Source: Pseudomonas sp. BP8
GTDB taxonomy: Bacteria > Pseudomonadota > Gammaproteobacteria > Pseudomonadales > Pseudomonadaceae
DNA: 64,000 nucleotides
Direction of reading: 5' to 3'
NCBI RefSeq assembly: GCF_017875955.1
Contig: NZ_JAGINK010000001.1
Span: 1,059,001-1,123,000 of the forward strand
Of this stretch, positions 25,903-35,327 are shown in pieces; position 1 is the stretch's first letter, and every line of letters starts with the position of its first letter. The notes below the pieces were generated by a model, which worked only from the letters and a program-made list of their open reading frames with translations, had not been told where the DNA came from and did not search any database. The position numbers and the translations under genes were made by a program.

Positions 25903-27317
25903 GCGGCTCAATGGCCGACCTGATAGAACGCTACCGCGAAGCTTGGCGAGGAGCCTGGCGCCAGCGCCGGAGGCTGGAAGGGACGCCGCGCGAAAAGGAC
26001 GAGCTGGCATTTCTGCCAGCAGCTCTGGCTATGCAGGAAACGCCGGTGCATCCCCTGCCACGTATCGTGCAATGGATTTTACTGACCCTCATTGGCTTGG
26101 CATTGCTCTGGGGATGCCTGGGAGAAGTCGATGTTGTCGCCACCGCCGAGGGCAAAATTGTACCCAGCGGTAGAAGCAAGCAGATCCAAGCCAGTGAAGT
26201 AGCGGTGATTCAAGCAATTCATGTAATTGACGGGCAGCGGGTGCGCAAAGGCGATTTGCTTATTGAGCTGGAAAATCAGATGACAGCGGCGGACGTCAGC
26301 CGTCTGAGCAGCGAGTTGATGGCGGCAAAGGTCGACCAAGCCCGTGCTTCCAGCCTGTTGCTCGCGCTCGAAAGTCAAGATCAGCCGGGATCCATGGCAG
26401 CACTCATTCCACATGCCTCGCCGGCCCAGCAGGTGGCGGCGCAACGCTGGGTTCAGGGGCAATATCTGGAGTTGCAGGCAACACTCGAACAAGTCGATGC
26501 CGAGATCGCTCAACGCGCGGCCGAAATCCGTTCGGCAACCGCTCGTGTCAGGGCTCTCGATCAGTTACTGGTTATTACCCGCCAGCTCACGGCCGACTAC
26601 AAGCTGTTGTTTGATGAGGCGGCGGTTGCCAAACACACCTATTTGGAGAAGCAGCAGATTCGACTTGAGCAGGAGAGAGAACTCACCATCCAGCGTTCCA
26701 GATTGGACGAGTTAAACGCCGCAAGACTTGCTGCTCAGCATCGTCGGGCGGGGGTCATTGCCCAGGTACGGCGCGCCATGCTCGATCTCGGCGGAGAGTC
26801 ACAGCGGCGTATAGCAGGGGTAGGACAGGAACTTAGCAAGGCGCATCAACGCCATCGGCTCAAAACCCTGACATCTCCTGTGGACGGGACGGTCCAGCAG
26901 CTGGCTGTGCATACCGAGGGTGGTGTGGTCACCTCCGCACAGACGCTAATGGTGATAGTGCCTTCAGAGCAACCTGTAGAAGTCGAGGTATGGGTAGAGA
27001 ACAAGGACATCGGCTTTGTATTTCCCGGACAGGCTGTAGAAGTAAAGGTCGAGACCTTCACCTTTACCAAATATGGCGTGGTGCCGGGTGTTGTTCAGAC
27101 GTTGTCGAATGACGCGATTGAAGATGAACGACGTGGGTTGGTATACAGCGCCCGGATTCAACTCGCTAATGATGTGATGCGCGTGGGCGAGCGGGACATG
27201 CCGCTGTCGGCCGGTATGGCTGTACGTGCTGAGGTGATTGTAGATCGGCGAAAAATCATAAGTTATTTCCTGAGTCCTCTGCAGCGGCATGTCAGTGAAA
27301 GTTTGGGTGAGCGCTAG
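25899..27317 (+). CDS. Type I secretion membrane-fusion (adaptor) protein, HlyD family
   Basis: The 472-residue product is the periplasmic adaptor that links the ABC exporter to a TolC-type outer membrane channel. It has a cytoplasmic N-terminus, one membrane helix (ILLTLIGLALLWGCL, residues about 61-75) and a lipoyl/barrel-sandwich half (VVATAEGKIVPSGRSKQIQ). A long coiled-coil hairpin covers residues about 125-320, and the second lipoyl half is at TSPVDGTVQQLAVHT. The HlyD signature (GMAVRAEVIVDRRKIISYFLSPL) is at the C-terminus. The start codon overlaps the exporter stop (ATGA), so stoichiometric synthesis is likely. Confidence 0.93.
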   Translation: MSGSMADLIERYREAWRGAWRQRRRLEGTPREKDELAFLPAALAMQETPVHPLPRIVQWILLTLIGLALLWGCLGEVDVVATAEGKIVPSGRSKQIQASEVAVIQAIHVIDGQRVRKGDLLIELENQMTAADVSRLSSELMAAKVDQARASSLLLALESQDQPGSMAALIPHASPAQQVAAQRWVQGQYLELQATLEQVDAEIAQRAAEIRSATARVRALDQLLVITRQLTADYKLLFDEAAVAKHTYLEKQQIRLEQERELTIQRSRLDELNAARLAAQHRRAGVIAQVRRAMLDLGGESQRRIAGVGQELSKAHQRHRLKTLTSPVDGTVQQLAVHTEGGVVTSAQTLMVIVPSEQPVEVEVWVENKDIGFVFPGQAVEVKVETFTFTKYGVVPGVVQTLSNDAIEDERRGLVYSARIQLANDVMRVGERDMPLSAGMAVRAEVIVDRRKIISYFLSPLQRHVSESLGER

Positions 27318-27417
27318 TGCCTCGGTAAAGGCTTCGTCGGTCCGCGACTATCAAGCTATCGAGGTTGAGCGTTGAGAATAACTCAGGCGTGCGCGAGCAA
27401 GCGAGAGGGTACGAAAT

Positions 27418-28179
27418 ATGTTTATTAAAAGAATTGTCTGTCGCCTCTATGCGGTGTCATGGGGTGTGTTGAGGATTTTTAGCTTTGTTCTGCTATCTAT
27501 TTATGGCGTTGTCATTGCTCTTGGTATTTGGCACGGAGAGCCTTGGGTGCCTCGGGAGAAAGCTGAAGTTGATCCGATAGTGTGTGGGAGAATGTCGGGA
27601 GTCGTATACCAATTTCCCCGCTTATATTTTCCTTTCTGGCCAGAGTACGAAGGGAAAAGTTCATTTGACCCTGACTTCGGTAGCAATAAGAAGGGGTGTA
27701 AAGCTAATTTCTCATCTATTTTTTTATCGATGAGTTGGCCTGCTCTGTCTCCTGCTGATGATAGTTGGGTGTTTCGTCAGGGGCTTGAGCACGAGGGGTT
27801 ATTAGTTTCGATGTCTCCAATTGTTGCTAGAGAGGGAGACTTACGTAATACGCTGGATTGGCTGCTAGGTAAGCCGGTTCAGGAGGTGCTTGCTAATACG
27901 GCATATGATGAAGTTGCAAAGCTGTATCGGGTTGAGATGCATGATCGTGTGTTTGAGGATAATAAAAAGCTCATTTATTGGGGTGATAGTCTTGAAGAAG
28001 TCACTTCGGTAGGTTTCTGCGATTGGCGCCCGCGCGAGCCTAATTACTATTCATGCCATATGAGCTATGTCGTCTTTGGTGATGTGCTAGTGGAGGTGAT
28101 TATGCGCCCCGATAAGCTGGGTTCATGGTCGTTGATTATGCAGTCATTAAAAGACTTTTTGGTGGAAAGTAGGAAATGA
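27418..28179 (+). CDS. Small membrane-anchored protein of unknown function in the secretion locus
   Basis: I do not recognise a named family with certainty. The 253-residue product has an N-terminal hydrophobic helix (residues about 15-38) after a basic start, so it is probably inner-membrane anchored with a periplasmic domain. Trp, Tyr, Phe and Pro are abundant (PRLYFPFWPEYEGKSSFDP), and four Cys in the domain could form disulfides. The gene is clearly AT-richer than its neighbours (26 of 60 G/C at 27481-27540, against well over 60% in flanking core genes), a sign of transfer. It ends 8 bp before the exoprotein ATG, so co-expression is likely. The general look resembles immunity or accessory proteins encoded beside secreted effectors; that is inference only. 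Confidence 0.72.
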   Translation: MFIKRIVCRLYAVSWGVLRIFSFVLLSIYGVVIALGIWHGEPWVPREKAEVDPIVCGRMSGVVYQFPRLYFPFWPEYEGKSSFDPDFGSNKKGCKANFSSIFLSMSWPALSPADDSWVFRQGLEHEGLLVSMSPIVAREGDLRNTLDWLLGKPVQEVLANTAYDEVAKLYRVEMHDRVFEDNKKLIYWGDSLEEVTSVGFCDWRPREPNYYSCHMSYVVFGDVLVEVIMRPDKLGSWSLIMQSLKDFLVESRK

Positions 28180-28187
28180 GGTGACCT

Positions 28188-31100
28188 ATGTCTGGTTTGG
28201 TTGTGGAAGATGTTAATAGAGCGCGCAGGACCTTTGAGTCGGAAGGTGCCGCGGCAATGTACGACTACCTTGCAGGGAAGGGAGATCGTTATGCACTACT
28301 CGCCAATGGTGTCGCTAAAGGCAACTCGATAGCTGGCCTGGCTGCAATAGGGTTCATGAAAAGGACTGAAGAAGATGCTGGGCGCCCTATGCAGCAGGTC
28401 GATGTTGAACAGGTGCGGCTTAACATGGCTAAGGCCTACCTTGATTTATTGGAGGCTAAGGCCAGTAATGGGAAGCTCAGTACTGAACTCAGTCACAAGG
28501 AGGTTTGGGACTTTCATAGTAAGGTGTTTGAGAGGTTGGGGCGATCGAAAGACGCGTGGACGCTTAATTCTGTATTCGAACTGATCGCGCCTGAATCGCG
28601 TGAAGCGTATTGGCAAACAGTACTTCGAGCAGCCGGAAGTCCAGCAAGCGAGCTTTGGTTGTCCATTCAAACTGATAGCAGTGTGTCTAACTCCACGGCC
28701 TTGGCTCCGGAGCACCTACGTCCCGTTGCGAGATATTGGAAAGCGCGCATAGATTCGCCAGAAGGTGTTGCGTCTTTCATATTTTCCCTGGCCGAGTCAA
28801 CAGGAAAAGGCATCGCAAGCGTAATCTCCGATTTTATTGATTCGGAAGGAAGTGAGCCTCCGAGCTCATCGTTGAAGATAGACATCACGCCCGCGACCGG
28901 ATCCAGCCGCTACCTGATGGGTGAAGACGACTTCCGCAACAATGTCTCCAATGGTTTCGTCGACCGGAACCTCACCCACAGTATCGCCTTCACTGACAAA
29001 ACCCTCGATAACACGGACTTCACTTCCGCTCAGATAGGCAGCCTAACCACAGGCGGCATTCGTCCCGGGGAACTACAACTTGACCCGAACGTGCGCCCCA
29101 ACCAGCATTTGGCCCAATTTTACCGTGATGGCAGCGAGGAGCCCGATTTCAGCTTGCGCAATGCGGTGGTGCTCAACGGGCTCGCGGCGATGACCACGGT
29201 AAATACCTTCGTCGACCCGCTGCTACTCGATCTGAGCGGTGAGGGGGTCGGTCTGACGGGAATCGAAGAAGGTGTGCTGTTTGATGTAGATAACAGCGGT
29301 TCATTGCGCCGCACGGGCTGGGCTGACAGGAAGACCGGCATGCTGGTGCACGACGATGGCACAGGGCTGGTCAGCAACATCAGCCAGCTGTTTTCCGAGT
29401 ACTACGGTGGCAAGGCCGGTAGTGACGCAAACGCGGGCGAGACGCCATTCAAGGATGGCTTCGCCGCGCTAGCGAGTGTGGATGCCAATAGCGATGGCGC
29501 AATCAATTTCGAAGACCCCATCTGGTCGCAGTTGAAAGTATGGGTCGATGGCAATCATGACGGACGCGCGGATGCCGGTGAGCTCAAGGCACTACAAGAA
29601 CACGGCATTACACAGATCAGGCATGGCCAGATCGAGCCGGTGGGAGAAGTGCGTCAAGGTAACCAGGTAATCTCCCGCGGGGCATTTACACTCAATGGGG
29701 CGGATCGGGAAATACTGGCGGTCAAGTTTCTCGCCGATACCGTCAGCAATCAGCTCGAGCCTCTAGAGGGTGGCACTTTGCTGACTTCGGCGAGCGGACC
29801 GACGTCTCGTCGCGCTTATATAAGCCAGAACCGCGCGGGCACTGCTCTGGATGCCTCCTTGCTCGGGGTGGATACCGTGTACGGTGCGGTAGGCGATGAT
29901 GTCCTGACGGCTGCTCCCGCCGGTAGTTGGCTCATTGGTGGCGGTGGCAGCAACACCTACGTTGGAGGGATTGGCGACGACGTCTTTGTGGTCAGTGCCA
30001 GCGATGATCAGGCGAACATCCGAGGCAATGGCGGGCGTGATACAGCATTGATTGTAGGCGAGCAGGGCGTTGGGCTGAACATGGCAAAGGCCGGACTGAG
30101 CGTTGTGCAGGGCGGCAGGGGTAGAGACATTATTGCTAGCGGTGGCCAGCGCGGTGTGTTCATCAAGGGCGGTTCGGGTGACAGCCTGCTGATCGGTGGT
30201 GGTGGTAACGATGTGCTGGTCGGTGGCGTTGGCCGCAATAACATCATCGGCGGTACCGGCAAGTCTGTGATTTACGCAGGCCCCAAAGGTGATCGCATCC
30301 AAGCTTCGGCAGGAGGCAGTATCATTTATGCCGGCGGGGGCGCGGACTTGATCACCGGTAGTGCTGCCGATGATGTGATTGAAGCCGGGCGAGGCGACGC
30401 CACGATCAATGGTGGTGAAGGGGTCGACCTGGTCAAGCTCCACGGTACCCACGATGAATACCTCATCACTCGCACGGCGTCCGGGTTCCAGATTTCGGAC
30501 ACGGTGCCAAAACGGGATGGCCGCCTCACTCTCAGCAACATCCAGAATTTGGGTTTCGCTGACATTGCGTCTATAGACCTGTTGGCCCCGGCCGCCATGC
30601 CGATCAGCGATACACTGGGTATGGAACAGATGGCCTCGTTCACCGTAGGCGAAGCGGATTTTACGATACCCGCTGCGGTGCTGTTGGAAAATGATCAGCT
30701 GCTAGCGAGTGCTGGTGCACTGCGTATCGCTACGGTCACCCAGGCGAGGGGCGCGATTGTTCATCTCGACGAACAAGGCAACGTGCGAGTAGCACCTTTG
30801 CACGGACACGTGGGAAATATCAGTTTTCGCTATGACGTGGTGGACGGCAGTGGAAATCCTTCGTTGTTGATTCAGGATGTGGTCAGTGGCGCATCCGCAC
30901 CATTGCGAGCGTTGGTAACCCTACGCAACGAGCAATCTCCTTCGGATCCTCTGGTGCCACGCCAGTGGTATCTGGGTGAAATCGACGTCCAGCCGATCTG
31001 GGCGGACTACACCGGCAAAGGTATAAGGATTGGCCAGTTCGAACCCGGAGGCGAGTTCGCCGTTGCACCGGAAATCCTTGATATCCAGCATCCAGATCTG

Positions 31101-33653
31101 CAAGAGAATATCGACTCCGTATGGCTACAAACTCAGCGCAATAACCGCACCTTGCCTGCGCTGGCATCAAATCATGCAACTCAGGTTGCAGGCGTCATGG
31201 TTGGCGCCCGAAATGGCCAGGGTGGAATTGGCATCGCTTACGACTCAACCATTGGCGGTCATTACCTGGCCAACAAAGGCGACGATCTGACAAGCCTAGG
31301 ACAGATGGTCGGCTATGACATTGCCAACAATAGTTGGGGATTCTCCAACGACTTCGCATTGGGCAACGTTCAGGACGGTTCCATTAGCACTGCGCTCGCC
31401 CTGGCCTCGACCGCGCGCCTGGCGGCTACCAATGGTCGTGGCGGGCTGGGGACGATCATTGTCGCTGCCGGAGGCAACCAGCGCGACAAGGGCGGCAGTG
31501 CACAGGGTTCGCTGATCAACAATAGCCGATACGCGATCGAGGTTGGTGCTATCAATGCCAAGCCGGACTTATCGGTCTTGCAGGTTGCGGCCTCGCCATT
31601 CTCCAACCCAGGCGCCAGCTTACTTGTGTCGGCGCCTGGTAGCCACGTTCTGTCAAGCAGCCTTGCCCTCGAGGCAGAACGTGGCGCGGCTGTCGGCAGT
31701 GCCTACAGCACGACCCAAGGCACCAGCTTCGCCGCGCCGATTGTATCCGGGGTGGTCGCGTTGATGCTTCAGGCTAATCCGGCTCTTGCCTACCGTGACG
31801 TCCAGCAGATACTTGCGCTGTCGGCACGCATGGTCGAAGACCCTTCGACCGATTGGTCGCAAAACGCTGCTCGTAGTTGGAATGGCGGGAGTATGCATGT
31901 CAGTCACGATTATGGTTTCGGCATGATTGACGCCCGCGCAGCCGTACGCATTGCCGAGTCCTGGCATGGTCAGGCGACCAAGGCTAATGAAGGATTGGTT
32001 TTCGCACAGAGCGAGAATAAGCCTCAAGAACTGGCCGCAGGTCAAGTCGCGACGCTATCGCTGAGCATGGGCGCAGGGGTGCAAGTGGAACACGTGGAAA
32101 TTGATATCCATGCCGTTGTCACACGCCTCGGCGACCTTACGCTTACGCTGATATCCCCTAGCGGCACACGGAGTGTGCTGGTGGACCGTGCAGGTAAAGC
32201 GCCAGGGTCTTCTGACGATGATCTCGGCAATACCCGCACGGGCGAGTTCAAGTACGGATTCATGTCGACTCGTCATCGTGGCGAAGGCTCGGAGGGAGTG
32301 TGGTCGCTCGAGGTCCGCAATGCCGATAACGGAATGCCGCTGGCGCTGAACCGATGGGCAGTGCGCCTGAGTGGCAGTCCGACTACCTCGAATGACACCT
32401 ACCACTTTACCGACGAGTATGCGCTTGTCGCAGCCGGGAGTCCGGGACGGGCGCTGCTTGACGATGCGGTGAGTGGCACTGTGGGCGGACGCAATACCCT
32501 CAATGCTGCCGCTGTCAGCGGGGCCGTAGCTGTGGATCTGGGCACGGGCATGGCGACCATTGCCGGCGCCGGACTGACAATCGCGCCGGGCTCGTTACAC
32601 AATCTGATCAGTGGTGACGGTGACGACACGCTCATCGCTGGCCCAGAGCGGGCACTGCTGGACGCTGGGCGCGGCCGTAACCGACTGGTGGGTGGAGCTG
32701 GTGCGGACCTGTATGTGATACATCGGCGCAGTGCTGGCGTAGATGTGCTGGAGAACTTTGAAGTCGATCGCGAGTTCATTGATCTGGTGGGTTTCAGCGG
32801 CAAGCAGTTCAGCGACCTGCAGATGCGGCAAGAGGGCTCAGCGGTGATGATTGTGCTGGGAGACGGACAGGTACTGAAGGTGGCTGATCGGGCATTGGCC
32901 GATTTGCGGCCTGAACACTTTCGTTTCAAGGATACCTTCTCTGCCCCAGCGGACTTTTTCGATATTGAAGGTTCCGGCGGTCCGGCTGGGCCGTCCGATG
33001 GAACCGTACTGTTGAGCGGTGGCAGCGATGGCTTCCTCTTCGGCCCTGACCAGACGGGGCAACTCGTCGCTTCACTCGCTGGCAAGGTGTATTCAGCCGA
33101 GGGTACCGCCGCCAGTGTCTTCGTAGTCGCCAGACAGGAGGGGGTCGATAACTACAAAAATGTACTGCGTGGCTTCAGACATGGCATTGACAGGATTGAC
33201 CTTGGCCAGCTTGGAGTCAGCCGTTTCGAGGAGCTTGAGATCAGCAAGGTGTACCGGGCAATGTTAAACGAGGTCGCTCAGATTCACGGCGTTACAGTAA
33301 AGGCGAGCCAGTTGGCTGGGCATGACAAGTCGGTGCAACTGCTGTACCTGGATTCACTCGAGGTGGCTCAGGTGACGCGCGAAGATTTTATCTTCGCGCA
33401 ACCAGCCCTTGTCACGAGTCAGGAGTCCAACGTTCGCGACACAGGTGTACCTCAAATGCCGGCCTTTGCGGGGAATGCCAGCCTAGTCGATCCGGTTAGC
33501 ACCATGTCGGTCCAGCCATACAGCCGACCTCTACCAAATCTTGCCAATCTCATCGACGCGATGGCTGGATTCGAACCGTCAACGGCCTTTGCATCGATAT
33601 ACGATGACGTGCCTTACATGCACTCGCAATCGACAATTGCCGTCGCTGCTTGA
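28188..33653 (+). CDS. Large RTX exoprotein with kexin/subtilase-like S8 domain and P-domain
   Basis: This is the predicted substrate of the adjacent type I secretion system (1821 residues, no signal peptide). Approximate domains: helical N-terminus 1-270; FrpC-like Ca-binding region 340-470 (DVDNSGS, DANSDGAINFEDP, DGNHDGRADAGEL); RTX glycine-rich repeats 565-755; cadherin-like region 800-915; S8 domain 925-1260; proprotein-convertase P-domain 1285-1400; a second RTX-like stretch 1465-1515; C-terminal secretion region. The S8 domain keeps His996 (NHATQVAGV), Asn1097 (AAGGN) and Ser1180 (GTSFAAP). The catalytic Asp position reads Glu952 (IGQFEPGG). ATG 28188 has GAGG 6 bp upstream. A role as secreted protease is likely; activity with Glu is uncertain. 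Confidence 0.88.
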   Translation: MSGLVVEDVNRARRTFESEGAAAMYDYLAGKGDRYALLANGVAKGNSIAGLAAIGFMKRTEEDAGRPMQQVDVEQVRLNMAKAYLDLLEAKASNGKLSTELSHKEVWDFHSKVFERLGRSKDAWTLNSVFELIAPESREAYWQTVLRAAGSPASELWLSIQTDSSVSNSTALAPEHLRPVARYWKARIDSPEGVASFIFSLAESTGKGIASVISDFIDSEGSEPPSSSLKIDITPATGSSRYLMGEDDFRNNVSNGFVDRNLTHSIAFTDKTLDNTDFTSAQIGSLTTGGIRPGELQLDPNVRPNQHLAQFYRDGSEEPDFSLRNAVVLNGLAAMTTVNTFVDPLLLDLSGEGVGLTGIEEGVLFDVDNSGSLRRTGWADRKTGMLVHDDGTGLVSNISQLFSEYYGGKAGSDANAGETPFKDGFAALASVDANSDGAINFEDPIWSQLKVWVDGNHDGRADAGELKALQEHGITQIRHGQIEPVGEVRQGNQVISRGAFTLNGADREILAVKFLADTVSNQLEPLEGGTLLTSASGPTSRRAYISQNRAGTALDASLLGVDTVYGAVGDDVLTAAPAGSWLIGGGGSNTYVGGIGDDVFVVSASDDQANIRGNGGRDTALIVGEQGVGLNMAKAGLSVVQGGRGRDIIASGGQRGVFIKGGSGDSLLIGGGGNDVLVGGVGRNNIIGGTGKSVIYAGPKGDRIQASAGGSIIYAGGGADLITGSAADDVIEAGRGDATINGGEGVDLVKLHGTHDEYLITRTASGFQISDTVPKRDGRLTLSNIQNLGFADIASIDLLAPAAMPISDTLGMEQMASFTVGEADFTIPAAVLLENDQLLASAGALRIATVTQARGAIVHLDEQGNVRVAPLHGHVGNISFRYDVVDGSGNPSLLIQDVVSGASAPLRALVTLRNEQSPSDPLVPRQWYLGEIDVQPIWADYTGKGIRIGQFEPGGEFAVAPEILDIQHPDLQENIDSVWLQTQRNNRTLPALASNHATQVAGVMVGARNGQGGIGIAYDSTIGGHYLANKGDDLTSLGQMVGYDIANNSWGFSNDFALGNVQDGSISTALALASTARLAATNGRGGLGTIIVAAGGNQRDKGGSAQGSLINNSRYAIEVGAINAKPDLSVLQVAASPFSNPGASLLVSAPGSHVLSSSLALEAERGAAVGSAYSTTQGTSFAAPIVSGVVALMLQANPALAYRDVQQILALSARMVEDPSTDWSQNAARSWNGGSMHVSHDYGFGMIDARAAVRIAESWHGQATKANEGLVFAQSENKPQELAAGQVATLSLSMGAGVQVEHVEIDIHAVVTRLGDLTLTLISPSGTRSVLVDRAGKAPGSSDDDLGNTRTGEFKYGFMSTRHRGEGSEGVWSLEVRNADNGMPLALNRWAVRLSGSPTTSNDTYHFTDEYALVAAGSPGRALLDDAVSGTVGGRNTLNAAAVSGAVAVDLGTGMATIAGAGLTIAPGSLHNLISGDGDDTLIAGPERALLDAGRGRNRLVGGAGADLYVIHRRSAGVDVLENFEVDREFIDLVGFSGKQFSDLQMRQEGSAVMIVLGDGQVLKVADRALADLRPEHFRFKDTFSAPADFFDIEGSGGPAGPSDGTVLLSGGSDGFLFGPDQTGQLVASLAGKVYSAEGTAASVFVVARQEGVDNYKNVLRGFRHGIDRIDLGQLGVSRFEELEISKVYRAMLNEVAQIHGVTVKASQLAGHDKSVQLLYLDSLEVAQVTREDFIFAQPALVTSQESNVRDTGVPQMPAFAGNASLVDPVSTMSVQPYSRPLPNLANLIDAMAGFEPSTAFASIYDDVPYMHSQSTIAVAA

Positions 33654-33671
33654 TTCTTTGGGCTTACCGGT

Positions 33672-33751
33672 GCCGGCCTCTTCGCAAGTAAACCCGCTCC
33701 TACAGGGATTCACGCCAAACCTGGAGCGGGCTTCCCCGCGAAGCGGCCGGA
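33672..33751. repeat. Degenerate REP inverted pair between convergent genes
   Basis: GGCCTCTTCGCAAGTAAACC... and its approximate complement CTGGAGCGGGCTTCCCCGCG form an imperfect inverted pair. It fills most of the 110 bp between the exoprotein and tolC stop codons and may serve as terminator for both. Confidence 0.7.
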
Positions 33752-33763
33752 ACCGCCAAGCGA

Positions 33764-35200
33764 TCAGGGCCGGCGTTCGAAATTCTTCGCGGCGGCGGCG
33801 GCCAGATCCGGTGGCAGGAAGTCCTTGTCCGGGTTGTAGTCGGCCTTCAGATACCGCCCCAGGTCCTGCAAGTCTTGTGGGCTCAGGGTCCCGGCCGCCT
33901 GCTTCAGGCGCAGGTTGTCGAGGATGTAGTCATAGCGGCTGTTGTTGTAGTCGCGCACCGAGGTGTACAGCTGGCGCTGTGCATCGAGCACGTCGACGAT
34001 GTTGCGCGTGCCGACCTGATAGCCGATCTCGGTCGCTTCCAGCGCGCTCTGGTTAGAGATGATCGACTGCTTGCGCGCCTGCACCTGCTCGACATCGGTG
34101 TTCACCGCACGGTGCAGGTTACGGGTGTTTTCCACCACCTGGCGACGCAGGCTCTCGCGCTGTTGTTCACTCTGGCTCAGGCGCTGATAGGCCTCACGCA
34201 CTTGCGAGCTGGTCAGGCCGCCACTGTAGATCGGGATGTTCAATTGCAGGCCAATGCTGGTCTGTTCAACATCGCCGCCATAGCGTATGCCAGCCTGAGG
34301 CGCCGGGTTGGTGAAGCCGAGGCTGTCGTTGTCGCCCTTCTGGTAACGCGCGACGGCATCAACGGTCGGCGCATGGCCGGCCTTGCGCTGGCGCAGGGTC
34401 TCTTCGGCGGCGTCGACGGCGTAGTTGGTCGCTTGCAGGTTGAGGTTCTGCCGTGCGGCAGTCTCGACCCAGGTCTTGGCGTCGTTGGGTGACGGCACCT
34501 GGATCGGCAGGCTGTGGACCACGCCCTGCAACGCGCCATATTCGCGGTTGGTCAGGGTGACCAAGGCTTCGAAGGCATCCTGCACCTGGCGCTCGGCAAT
34601 GATCCGGTTGGCCCGGGCCGTGTCGTAGCTGGCCTGCGACTGGAGCACGTCGGTCTTGTCGGAAAGACCGACATCGAAACGCTCGTTGGACTGGTCAAGT
34701 TGGCGCTTGAACGCCGACTCCTCGGCCTTGGTCGAGGCCAGATTGTCCTGGGCACGGAGCACTGCAAAGTAGTTCTCAGCGCTTTGCAGGATCAGATTCT
34801 GTTCAGTGGCCGACAGCTCCAGCGCGGCCTGCTCGTTGACCGCTTCTGCTGCCTGCAACTGAAACCAGCGGTCGGCGCGGAAGATCGGCTGCGAGAGGGT
34901 CGCGCTCCACGAATTGCCGCTGCGGTTGGAGGTGATCGCCGGTTCGTCGAGCTTGGTCCGGGTGTTCATCATCTCGGCCCCGGCCGACAGGTTCGGCAGC
35001 AAGCCGGCCCGCGCCTGCGGCACCACTTCACGGCGGGCGCCGTAGTCGGCACGGGCGGCGGCGAGGTCGGCGTTGTTGCTGGCCGCCTCGTGGTAAACGC
35101 TGACCAGGTCGGTTTTCACCGTCATGGGTACATCTGCCGCCCATACCACTCCGTTGGACGCACAAGACACGGCAATCGCCAGTGAGAGTTTGCGCAGCAT
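33764..35200 (-). CDS. tolC: TolC-family outer membrane channel protein
   Basis: This trimeric outer-membrane/periplasmic tunnel protein serves type I secretion and efflux. The 478-residue product has a signal peptide (MLRKLSLAIAVSCASNGVVWA), then two repeated OEP units with long heptad-rich helices, and TolC-like segments (DLVSVYHEAASNNADLAAARADYG; GTRNIVDVLDAQRQLYTSVRDYN). The neighbour thiC matches the opmH/tolC-thiC arrangement of other pseudomonads, so this is probably the ancestral TolC rather than part of the transferred cassette. Convergence with the RTX gene suggests it is the outer-membrane partner. AAGGA lies 8 bp before ATG 35200. Confidence 0.93.
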   Translation of the reverse strand: MLRKLSLAIAVSCASNGVVWAADVPMTVKTDLVSVYHEAASNNADLAAARADYGARREVVPQARAGLLPNLSAGAEMMNTRTKLDEPAITSNRSGNSWSATLSQPIFRADRWFQLQAAEAVNEQAALELSATEQNLILQSAENYFAVLRAQDNLASTKAEESAFKRQLDQSNERFDVGLSDKTDVLQSQASYDTARANRIIAERQVQDAFEALVTLTNREYGALQGVVHSLPIQVPSPNDAKTWVETAARQNLNLQATNYAVDAAEETLRQRKAGHAPTVDAVARYQKGDNDSLGFTNPAPQAGIRYGGDVEQTSIGLQLNIPIYSGGLTSSQVREAYQRLSQSEQQRESLRRQVVENTRNLHRAVNTDVEQVQARKQSIISNQSALEATEIGYQVGTRNIVDVLDAQRQLYTSVRDYNNSRYDYILDNLRLKQAAGTLSPQDLQDLGRYLKADYNPDKDFLPPDLAAAAAKNFERRP

Positions 35201-35327
35201 AGGGCAATCCTTGTACGAGTTTTAATTACTGAACTGTTGAGTTTCGAGCGATGGGCCAGTGTAGTGCCGCGCGCGGCCGGCAACAATCCATTGCTCGCGC
35301 CTTTCATCAATCTGGATTACAGCACCC

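Noticed and set aside
28188..33653. RTX protein as a giant adhesin of the LapA type
   Set aside because: It is only 1821 residues, has an S8 plus P-domain, and lacks the many large repeats and the LapG-type retention region of LapA.
34514..35185. 223-residue plus-strand frame opposite tolC, and similar long frames opposite thiC, parE, parC and serB
   Set aside because: All are antisense shadows in high-GC coding DNA; the sense proteins are well-known families.
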